From positions 922,501 through 986,500 of the forward strand of contig JAJGOT010000003.1 in the NCBI GenBank assembly GCA_022457155.1: 64,000 bases of DNA. Reading direction: 5' to 3'. The notes beneath the pieces were generated by a model. It saw only the letters and a list, made by a program, of their open reading frames with translations, was not told the DNA's origin and ran no database searches. Positions 50,601 through 62,600 of the stretch are shown piece by piece (positions within the stretch are counted from its first letter, which is position 1; each line of letters starts with the position of its first letter). This DNA is from Cladopsammia gracilis (Eukaryota; Cnidaria; Anthozoa; Scleractinia; Dendrophylliidae). Position numbers and translations under genes: made by a program.

Positions 50601-53600
50601 TTCCAAGATATTTTCATTCCAATTCGCCTAATACAACGACGCCCAAGTATACGCTCCCACAGCGTCTTGTTAGTTTTAAAATATTTCTTTGCTTTTATCA
50701 TCCGGGACACTGTCCCTTTAACTCCAAATGATTTTCGATCCCAGAGGCCACTCTGTTCATTGAACTCAAGGAAATTAACGATTGCCTTACAGTCTAAACA
50801 AAAAGTAAATAGCAAGACCGCTGACCTGTGCTTGGTTGGCATATTTCCTGGGATGGTGTCTTCCTACAGTGTAAATCTGATGTGATTGAACACCAATTGA
50901 TGTGTACACTGAGATATCCTTCACTGATCCGTACGCCGCGTGAATCAGCACTTGGCACTAAACAACAACAAGATCAGATCGTGTTATAAATCAAGCTCAA
51001 ATGTTTTGTCTGGTTTCCTACGCAGCAGTTATTTGGCATCCTCACACAAAGCTTCTCCGAAGAGAAGAAACGTTATGTGACTGCCGTTATAGTCTTGTGG
51101 TTGGCCGTAACCTGCGAGACCAAACCCATCGGTTAACGTCTTAGTTCCGTAAATGTGAAGTACAAAACACTTCTCTAAGTGAACACGTCCCAGCGACGCT
51201 GGTTTATGGTGAACATTACTTCAGTCCTTTACTTCACTTTTCTGTAATGTGGACACCATTTTAAGGCTAAAAAGCAAAGCTATTCCCAAATTTGCCCGTT
51301 TCCGAGGCAGAGTTTACGGGTTTAAAGAACTTCTAGTTGACTTAAAAGTCATCTCGTGAAACTTGTTGAAACCAAGTCGCCGAGTTCACCAATTATGATA
51401 TCGCAGTATTACGTGGGGTTAGCTAATTTGTATATCTACACACTTCGTACGTGCAAACTTACATCGTTGATAAGGTAACGAAGAAACTCGGTTTTATGTC
51501 TCTGGAGATCTTTAGAAATTCCATTACCAAACGATACCAGTCCATAAGGGAAGTTATGCTCTGCAAGCCAAGACATCACTTTGGTCTTCTGAAAATCGGG
51601 CCGGCTTGTAACGTAAACAATCAAGAAACCTAACTCCTGCCAGTGTCTGAAAAGAACAGGGAAGAAAAACGAATTTACTAAGAAGGATCACAGAAAAGTG
51701 AATGTAGTCGAACCTCTAATAACGGCCACTTCTCTACAACGGCCGCGTTTTCTTGTCCCGACTTCTTATTCATTCGCTCAAATCATGTAATTGAAAACCT
51801 CCTCATAACGGCCATCTCTCTACAACGGCCGTGTTTTCTTGTCCCGACTTTTTATTCATTCGCTCAAATCCTGTAAGTAAAAACCTCACCAAAACGGCCA
51901 CCTCTCTACAACGGCCGAAAAATTAGGTGCGAAGGCTGCCGTTGTAGATACGTTCGACTGCTGTACTCAGTTTGCGAATGGATAGGCATACAGGGTATAG
52001 GGCGTTTGCACGTGACGTTACGGCGGCCATATTGGTGTCCCAAAACAATGAAATGGCGGTCATATTGGTGTCCTAAACGAATCCTATGGGACTTTAGCTC
52101 TATTCTTATTCAAACATTTCCTATTGTGTTAGCACTCCAATATGGCCGCCGGTCACGTGAGTGAATAAACGTTATAAAAAAGTTAATCTTGAGTTTTCAC
52201 GAAATGATAAAAAAGACTAACTCCTGCCTACGTCTGAAAATCAGCAAGTGAGGGTTATTCAATACTCTGACAAATGTATGCATAACATTGTATTGTATTA
52301 TATGACCATAACAATAGTTTAACAATACATTCTAGAACGGCACAATACAGCACAATATATTACAGTACAATGCTATCCATAAATTTGCCAGAGTATTGGA
52401 CAAGTATGAGCAAGTGAGGCAGGGCCAAGGAAGGTAAATAGTACTTTTGTGTGATAAGAGTGATGTGTTGAACAAAATATAGGAAAGCATTTAAATATTC
52501 ACTTAAATAGTCAAGGTTAAGAGTGGAAAGCCTGTTCATCGCTCTCTCGGCCTTGTTGTGTTCTTGGACAAGATAATTTACCCTTACAGTGTCTCTCTCT
52601 AGAGCTGGGTACTACAAAATTCAAGGGACAATAATCAAATGTGTGAACTACAGATGAAACATTTGCCATCATCGGGTACAATTCGAACTCACAATAGATC
52701 AGTTTTCCAGTTGGCTTGAGAGCTAAGTGGATAAAGCATTGCACCCATAATCGCAAAGTCATGGATTCGAATCCTATAGCCTATAGTTTCTTTGCAACTG
52801 CGAGGATCACAATTTTCACTCGCATATGTTTTATGCGCAGTTTACTATAAGATTATTTCATATTTACATTAATTTATTCTCCATCATCGGGTATATTACT
52901 AACTCACAACTGACCCGCTCATTCTCCGAAGTACCACGCAGCTTTCAGAAACCCTATTTTCTCTTTTTTCTTTTTTTTTTAATTTATTTTTATTTATTAT
53001 TATTTTTACAAAGACGATTACATACAAGAGAGGATTACATACAAAATTAAATCCTTACGTCCTTCACATTAACATGACATGTAAACAGTACTGAAAATAA
53101 AAGAAAGTGACAATGTAGACTATTATCCAAATGAAATCTTTCCATTTTGTACAACAGCGATGGAAGTTATTAGCACGAACAGCAATGTATTTTTCTAATT
53201 TAATTTTGTTCCTAACCACAATGAGAAAATCCGCAAGAAGATATTTACTATTGTTGGTGGCGCAGTTAAATAAAAACTGCTTAACGATAAGAATTAGATG
53301 ATTGAGAGTCTCCGACACATTGTCTAAGACACCATAGATTATTTCTGTTTTTTTAAGCTCGACATGTTTTTTGCACATGGAGTTATACCAATAAGTAAAT
53401 TCCTGCCAAAAGGCTCTAGCCAGGGGGCAGTCAACAAAAAGGTGAAGGATAGTTTGCTTTATTGTTTGACAAAAGGGACACGATGGAGAATTGACCTTTT
53501 TCATTTTGTAGATAAGACTATTAGTAGGTAGTATATTATGTATTAATTTGTATTGAAACATGGAGAGCTTAACTTCTTTAGTAACGTAAAACGGGAGTGA

Positions 53601-56600
53601 GTATACCTTTTGTCGTTCTGTTTTATTAAAACCTAAATCAGATAATCTTTTTTCAGCTGTCGGCGGAGGAAGCTTTTGATTGTTGGTTAGCATCTTATAT
53701 AAAAACCCTATTTTCATTGGCCTTGTTATACACAGCTATTATTGTTTTTAGGGATAGGGGCATTGTTTGGGTCATTTGTATATTGTTTGGTGAGCCAATC
53801 AAGCAACTTGTTCTAAGAGCTGCGACCCCGCTCTCCAGTTAGCTTGCACCGCGGTTATCGCAAGGTCATGGGTTCGAATCTCGTCAAAGCCTGAATTTAT
53901 TTTGCAACTGCAGTTCAGTTGCTAGCATCACAACGAAGATAAAAAATTTCACTAATGCGAATTGACAGTTTACTAACAAAGCATTCAGAGCATTTTTATC
54001 TCGTTAATGCGCTTGCGCATTAAGCGAGATTTCGTAGTCGAGTACTAAAAAGGGACAAAAGTTGTTAACAAAATTTTGTGGACTTTTGTCCGGGGGGGTT
54101 TCTTGTTCGTTCTTTATAGAAGCTATATTAGGGCATTGAGGATATGGTTGGTTAAAGCGGTTAGGATTTCAAGAAGGGCGTCACATACTGCCACTAAAAT
54201 GTTTGGGGAGCACCCCCGGACCTATTGTTAATTTCCCTAGGGTATTGGGATGTCAGAACTTGTGATGAACTTGTCATATCTCACATTACGTTACCGCAAA
54301 GGTATTAGTCCTTGTTAAATTTCGATATCTCACGTTACCTATCAGTTTCAATCATTTGTCGTAAAGCCATTATAGCTACTTTAAAAGGGTAAAAATAGGT
54401 TAAATGCGTTTTCTTGGGAAACGTAGTTTGAGAATTTCACGGTGTATTTTACTAATGGAGAGGTTATAAGAAAGTTAAATGGGACAGGAAAGTTTGTGTG
54501 TTAATATGAGCGGTATGGCAGAGCAAAATAGCATGAACTTTGCGTTTTTTTCTATTGAGTTGTGGTTACACATACCTTGGGTTTGGGGCCTTCCCAAGGG
54601 TTAATGGCTTGCGTTCGGTTTATCTCAGGTTTCATCTTACTCTTGGGGATGCGGTTACACAGTAAAAGACTCCCCAGGGTAAAATATAATAAGATATGAG
54701 TTCACTGACACTGCAGTTTACGCGCGAAAACGTACAGATCGACATGGATGACACGAATCGAGATCTTGTAAGTTTAATTTCAGTCAATCTCCTGCTTATC
54801 ATTCGATAAATATAACAATCCGGCAGTTTTTTTGCGAGAAGACACCGAAGAAGACGCCTTCAACTACGCTATCTTCAAGGTTTGTCGGCGTTTTATTCAC
54901 ATTTAGGAGCTCGCCACGAACTTGCTCGCCGCCCAGGAGGGCTTGGGTATTTCCACGACCACAGAATTGGTTTCATCAACTTCTAAATAACAATGCACTC
55001 GATCACTGGTGGAAAGAAAACTTTAGAGTTACAAGTAAGCGTGCAATTAACCAAGCGTATCAGAGGTCAACTCAGAGAGCAGCAGCAGGCGATTTCCTGT
55101 ATTAGCTACGTTCTGCATTATGATTGGCCAAGCGGTTTGATTGTGCAATAGTATGGTAAACATGTCATAGTTGTGTTGATTTTTTGGCTTATAATGATGA
55201 CGGTTGAATGGAATTGCGGCAAGCCTTCAATGGCTTAAATTTTTGCGTCTTTTGCGTACTGTTACATAATAAACTGTAATAGCAATTATTAATTGTTTTA
55301 AAATAGCACAAAAGCGAAAGTACACGGGTCAGCCAATACTATGCTACCGGTGCCAAGTGCAGGTTCAATCAAATTAGTTGCAACCTGTAGGTAAACGAAC
55401 TTAAAATATTCACCTTTATACGGACTTCTATTTTATGAAAGGGGTCAATCCGGCAATTTTTTTCTTAGTCATATGGGAAGTTTAACTGAGTCAGAGGCTG
55501 TCCTATTCAGTACATTTGATAGCTGCGCTCAAAAGAACATGCTATTTTGCTCTGCCTTTTAAGTCGCTTAGCGAGTGACAACCGGAAATATCGTGAAAAG
55601 AAAAATTGGTAAGAATATTCTGCTCCAGGAGGGGGGTGGGGGGGGGGACTCCTATAAGTCGTCAAGCGGAGGTGCTCGTCAGGAAAAAAAGTGAAACCCT
55701 GAACACACTAAAAGATACCATTTTCTGGGAAAATGAGTTTTTTTTTAATCATATATTCTAAAAGATACCTAGATCCCCTAATTTTAACCCCTAAAAGATA
55801 CGACGAGCACCCCCACCCAACCACATATGCGAGTCCTCCTCCGGGGTTCTACTATACGTTGTCTACCCGGTATGATGAACAGCGAGGAGCGATTTTTTAT
55901 GTCGCTTAACGAATGTCAAAGTGAAATCTCGTGAAAAGAGTTAATTTTACGATTCGTTTAAAGTCAACTCGCTTAAAGTTAAACGAGTCAACTTTTCGCG
56001 CTCGACGAAGCTGAGAAATCTCACGCTGTATTTTTGTTCGCTTTTTGAGTTGTAATCTTTGTCTGCTTTTCCAATAGTTATTAAATATTTAGGTGTCATG
56101 ATTATGCAATAGTATGCAAGAGAGGGTAGATTTTGCTTATTCAGCTAACTAAAAATGTTTCGGTTTGATTATGCAAGAGTATGGATTTCGGTTTTGTGCT
56201 ATTTTAAAACAATTAATCATTGCTATTACAGTTTGATTATGCAACAGTACGCAAAAGACGTAAAAATGCTCCTGATTTTGTTTATAAAAGTTATCAAGGA
56301 AGCATTTTAAGAAGCATTTTATAAGCGATTTCAGCGTGTTTATTTTTTTAAGAGAGATTTTGTCTCTATTTGACAAAAAGACAATGTATTGTTTGAGTGG
56401 CAAGTAAGAGAGAGAAAACGTTCTTGGCGTATAAAGTCTATAAAAAGAAGACGAATATCAATTGCGTGTCGTACTGATAACATTGAAATCCTAAAGCGGA
56501 CAAGAGAGTTACCTTAGAGTGCTCAACGTAGCTTGATTGCATTGAAATCCTGACACAAGAGAGTTGCCTTCGAGCGCTCAACGTAGCTCTATTAGCAAAG

Positions 56601-59600
56601 AATATAGCACACTTAAAGCAAGAAAAAATATATTTAAATCTATTATTTCGTTAAACAAAATTATTGCTTTTAATGGTTCAGGTGCTATAGATTCAGTTTT
56701 ACTACTAGAAAGTAGGTTATCTGAATTAAATAGAATTGCTCTTGATGTTGGAGGAGGTGGCGATTGTTTTTTTCGTGCCGTATCACATCAATTGTACATG
56801 TATGGCGATGCTACGAACCATTTTTATATACGTAGTCTTGGCATTGAATATTTAGTATATAACCCAGAACAGTTTATAGAGAGTAATACTGAACACCCTT
56901 GGCAAGAATATTTGAATAATATGTCATGTCAAGGAACATGGGCTGATGCGATTATCATTCAAGCTGTGGCTAATTGTCTCAATTTATCAATTTATATTGT
57001 TGAATCAAATGAAACTTTTGCTCCTGTCACTCTTGTTTAATTTCGTTCCTATTACAAATTAAGTTATCGTCTCTTTCGTAGAAAAATACGTAAACATTGG
57101 GAACATCAAACTTTAAGAGGATATAAAGGAAAAGTAACACACATCTGAACAGCGCCACCATTTTGGACGGCAATCTATCCGTTTCGATGTTAACCGCGTA
57201 ACTCTTTCCTCCTTTCCGGTTCTAGATTTTTGTTCGTGAAATGACCAGAACTCAATTCGTTCTATAGGTGTCAGAACATTCACTGAAGCGTGATGCTTGA
57301 AGTTGTTTCTCGCGGTGAATTTGCCTGTAAAGAGCTGTAAACCCGGCGCAGCTTTTTCTCGACAGCTACAGTGAGCTTACTTTACCATTTTGTAAACAAG
57401 GCCAAACACACGACAAATTAATCTAGCACTGCTAAATGAGGGTGCTAATGGGGGTACCCAATTGTCAGTTAACTACTATTTTTTTTCGGCCAATTGTCAG
57501 TTAACAAGAGGCTACACTGGTAGCCTATACTCATGCGCTTGTATAAGAAAGTTTTTTTTTTCTTTTTTAACTGGGTCACGCTGTCGGAAATCGGTTCATT
57601 TCAATATTTTCATTCATTGATCTTATCAAGTGATTTAGCTTGACAAGTAGGAAATTACGTATATCAGTAAGGCTTTTAAATTTGCAAAGTTAAGATAAGG
57701 TTACTTTAAAGGCCATGAGAATGACCAGAGTGAATGCGTTTTCGGGATTGGACTTAGAACAGCCGCTTTACGAAAATTATTCGACATTAGATTCTCATCT
57801 AAAAACCATAATTTCTCACCTGTCAAGATAGCTTCCAAAACCGTAATAAGGATTGTCAGTATTAAAGATGTCTGTTTGATACAGGATCGTACACAGAGAG
57901 TATGGGAAGGAAAAAAATCGAATTTCACTGATGCTTGTGTCCAATAAAATACGCTGTGGCTATATGGCCGGTAACCGGTCAAGGTTTTCAAAACACTAAA
58001 TGGCCGGCAGTTCTATATTCACAGTAAATTTCTCAAAATCGAAAAATTCCAGCTAATCTAAACTATCATATGTCGATTTAGAAAAGTCAAGCGATCCTGA
58101 AATGCTTTATAGATCTCAAGTCTAGGGTTTGGTTTACGCTGGGCTCAGAAGACGAAACCATGTTTTGTGACACTTAAACTTTTTTCAGTTCCACTGCCGG
58201 TCAAGGTTTTCAAAACACTAAATGGCCGGCAGTCCTATATTCTCAGTAAATTTGACAAATCGAAACAATACAGCCATTCTGAACTATCATATGTCGTGAT
58301 CCTGATCAAACGAGCCGGTTTTGTGGGATTTCTATATCACGAAACCATGTTTTGTGACACTTGGAACTTTTTTCAGCTCGACTGCCGGTCAAGGTTTTCA
58401 AAACACTAAATGGCCGGCAGTTCTATTTTTTCAGTAAATTTCACAAAATCGAAAAGATCCAGCCATTCTGAACTATCATATGTCGTGATCCTGGTCAAAC
58501 GAGCCGGTTTTGTGGGATTTCTATATCACGAAACCCCCGACGAAACCATGTTTTTGCAGTCGAGCTGAAAAAAGTTCAGTGTCACAAAACATGGTTTTGT
58601 CTTCTGAGCCCAGCGTAAACCAAACATTAGACTTGAGATCTATAAAGCATTTCAGGATCGTTTGACTTTTTTAAATCGAGATATGATAGTTTAGATTAGC
58701 CGGAATTTTTCGATTTTGTGAAATTTACTGAGAATATAGAACTGCCGGCCATTTAGTGTTTTGAAAACCTTGACCGGCAGTCGAACTGAAAAAATTTCTA
58801 AGTGTCACAAAACATGGTTTCATCTACTGAGCCTAGCGTAAACCAAACACTAGGCTTGAAATCTATAAAGCATTTCAGGATCGCTTGACCTTTCTAAATC
58901 GACATATGATAGTTTAGATTAGCTGGAATTTTTCGATTTTGAGAAATTTACTGAGAATATAGGACTGCCGGCTATTTAGTCAACCCGCGTTCGCGTGCTA
59001 GGACAAAATGACGAAACAGAATACATACCATGTATCTCACTTGTCGCACTTCCCATTAGAAAAGGTAGCTCCATTTCCAACTGAGCCTTTGTAACAGCTT
59101 TCCCGTCGATCTTCTCTAATCGCAACAACTTTAAATCAAACTCACCGAGTCCAAACTTTCCGCTTATTGTTTGATTATATGTCCATTGAATTGTGCTTTG
59201 TCATGTCAAACGGTATGCGACTTATGTGTCATTCGAATGCCGATCCTTTGTCATCATCTCGATAAAAACTCAGAATAACTTTGACCACGCCACTCGACGC
59301 CATCACGGAGATCAAGGTCAACGCTCTACGACCCTGGTACCTTTCGCATATAATATCGGTTAATATGTCACCTGGTCACGCAGCGAGGCAGGTAAAAGTA
59401 TCAAAATAGCTTTGCTGTTAGGAAAAAACTATGTTGCTTTTATTAACAACAACAATCGTTCATTTAGTATAATTAATAGAATGTCACTTAACTGTTACCG
59501 TATTTTCTCGATTAAACGCCGGGCCCCGAATAAACGCCGGGTATAATTGAGGAAGTTGTAAGTAAGCTCCTCAAACGTTTGTTTGTGGTATAATAAACTT

Positions 59601-62600
59601 AAGATTTAAGGGCAAGGTACAAGGCTGCCAAGAAAAACGAATAATAACCCTTTCTTAAAAAATGGCGGGCGAGAAAAAACTGCTGATACAAAGAAACGCC
59701 GGGTCCACAAGGCCAAGTTTGAAATAAACGCCGGGGGCATTTAATAGAGAAAATACGGTAACTTTTCATTTATCAGTTAACTACTATATTTTTGGGCAAT
59801 TGTCAGTTAACTGTTAACCCCATCAGCACCCTCCTAAATGCACTGGTATTCTAAATTTCACTTTTGCCGGAACGCAATTGGCATGAAAACAAACAAAACG
59901 AAAAAACCTCGCGAGATAATAACGCCTTTTGTCACAACATTTCACCCACGACTGAAAAACCTTAAACAAATACTGATGAAAAATGGAGTTTCGTTCAAAA
60001 CCAACCATTCCTGAAAACTATTTACAAAACGCCGTCTAACACATCATACAAGACGTAAATCACTTAACGACACGACTCATAACAGCCAAACTTTGAAAGC
60101 TAATATAAATGCATCGCAACCGCAAAACCACATAGCGGAGTCGGTGCAGGCCTGTCATGAACCTCATTTCGATCTAAGGGAAACTAAAAAAGTGACCGCC
60201 AGGAGTGGTGCCCTGTTTATCCGCTCCAGACCCAATATTTTCTATATAAGTGCGTCCATAGCAGACGTGACCGAAAAATGACCACGTGATCACCATTTTC
60301 CCGCCATTTTTCATGTCAAAATATATAAAACAGCAGACTTGATACTTTAGCTAACTACAAAACTTTCCGTTTCATTATGCAAGAGTAGGAACAGCAAAAT
60401 ACCATAAATTTTGACTTTCGTTCTTTTTTCGAATACTGCTGGAGAGTTGAAAAAGAAATGGCTGATGGCGCGATGTTTGCTAAACATAGCTCAAATTGTC
60501 CTGGCATGGGGAAAGGCAGCTCTAGAGAAATGACATGTTGTTACGGCCTCCTTTCATTAGATTCGGCAAATGTGAAGTTCAATGTTTGAATCGGGCCTTA
60601 CTTTAAAGAATATTAAAGATTCAGTCACCATTTGTTGTGTCAATTGATATTTTGATAATTAATATTAATGTCTCATCTGATCAGATATAAAGTCATTGCA
60701 CGTGACGTATTATCGATGTGGGCTTTTAATTGTTTTGAAATTGCGGCAATCTATTGTATTTGATTTAGAAAGTCTTTTCCATTGTCAAATATCCCAACCG
60801 AAAATAGACAATGAATAACTGAAAATGCACTGTGTAAATTGAACCAACAACACATTTTCATCGTCAATTAGCTAGCAAGGCGGGAAAAGTCTTTCACTTT
60901 CACTTCACTAACATCAAAATTATTTACATTCACACTCGTGATTCTTTGTTACTCATAACTTTTTTTGACTTGCACCAACACGAATTTTCAAACCAAGTTC
61001 TCCCAATCTTCTCTATCCTGCCAAGAACCATATCCAGTTGACTACTGCGCCTCGCATTTTCTACATAATGTCTGATTCTACAACGCCATCTTTACCATAT
61101 TTATTTTATATTTATTTTAGATTCTTCTTTTTTTAACCTCATGTTTCAACGCATTAACGAGATGGCTTTAAGAGCCCTTTGATTAAAAGCTTAAGCTTCC
61201 GAACCGTTTTACTTTGCATTGCTTACAAAACTTACCTAACGACATCCACGGCGCCCGCGCGGACTTTTGGATCTTTTCCTCGTATGGAGACGCTGGCCGT
61301 GAATGAACCGTCAATACTGAACACAACAGCTTCGGTTTTTGGCGGCAAAACGGCCAGGTTACTGTCCACCCAGGTGTGATCACCTCTAAAAATAGCAACA
61401 ACAAAAATGCTTTTAATGAAAACAAGTGTACACAAAGACGACCCATTTGTTTAGGGGTTTGGAGAGTTATACCAGGCAGCACCTATATGATGAACATAAT
61501 GGACAAAACTTGTTCGACAACCTGATAATAAGCTATCTTCGTTTGATGGTATTACAGTCTATGGTATTACAGTCTATGGTATTACAGTCTATAGTATTAC
61601 AGTCTATGGTATTACAGCCTATGGTATTACAGTCTATGGTATTACAGTCTATGGTATTACAGTCGTATTACAGTCGTATTACAGTCTATGGTATTACAGT
61701 CGTATTACAGTCGTATTACAGTCTATGGTATTACAGTCGTATTACAGTCTATGGTATTACAGTCGTATTACAGTCTATGGTATTACAGTCTATGGTATTA
61801 CAGTCATATTACAGTCTATGGTATTACAGTCTATGGTATTACAGTCGTATTACAGTCGTATTACAGTCTATGGTATTACAGTCTATGGTATTACAGTCGT
61901 ATTACAGTCGTATTACAGTCTATGGTTCTTGAAAATTCACTTGATGACGTTCTTGGTTGTGAAGACAATCAGTTGTTGCCACTCCCCATCTATCAACTTA
62001 TTTTTGGTGATAATTCCTTCTTGGAACATTTCCTGCAGTCACTGCAACAGTAATTAACACAATTGCGGCGAAAACCTGCTGAGACCAATTGGTTTTTCTT
62101 CACACTTTTCACTCATTTTAAGACGTGTAACTTACCCGCTTGAAAATCATGCACTACCCCACTCCCCACCAATTAGCTTGTGATATACGATAACCCTTTG
62201 TTTTAGGGGATGTAATGATGAATAGATCGAGAAGCCGAAAAAGAAAAGTATCTTTTTTATCTGCTAAACATTTAAGTTGTTATACACACCTGACAACCAG
62301 CTTTAGCGGGTAGATTCCCACAGGAAGTTTGTTGTCTTCAGGAATGGTGCACGATAATTTCCCTCCACTTCCGGTCACCACGGTGTCGAATAAGACGTAT
62401 TCTCCCGAGGGGGGTTGGGTCATGACGTAAATATCCACCTGAAAACAGCAACGCTGACTCAACAAAACTGATGCAGAATTACCCTCCCCACCCTGGAGCC
62501 AAACGTTGACTCATGCAATGTGATCCTAACTTTTGAGTCCGTGGATGAGTCCTTAAGTGTGACATATAAATCAGTGCTATAGAGCAGCGCTTACTTGTGG

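Larger units (their letters stand above)
47698..50825. other. PITPNM last intron
   Basis: Contains the hairpin 47816-47941 and a tRNA-like SINE head near 48192-48292. The 127-codon frame at 49587-49970 matches nothing known and lacks coding features, so it is not called. Confidence 0.5.
57424..59848. mobile_element. Possible composite element bounded by GAGGGTGCTNATGGGG and CAGTTAACTACTAT repeats
   Basis: Left: GAGGGTGCTAATGGGG then CAATTGTCAGTTAACTACTA and a second CCAATTGTCAGTTAAC. Right: CAGTTAACTACTAT, GGCAATTGTCAGTTAAC and the inverted CCCCATCAGCACCCTCC. The outermost block is inverted; the inner block is in direct orientation. Boundaries are uncertain. Confidence 0.4.

Noticed and set aside
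52709..52790. tRNA gene
   Set aside because: B box is good but the arms do not pair as a tRNA and the downstream body matches another SINE copy.
61426..62057. Frames of 110-168 codons with repeated VLQS or YYSLW words
   Set aside because: Translation of the minisatellite.
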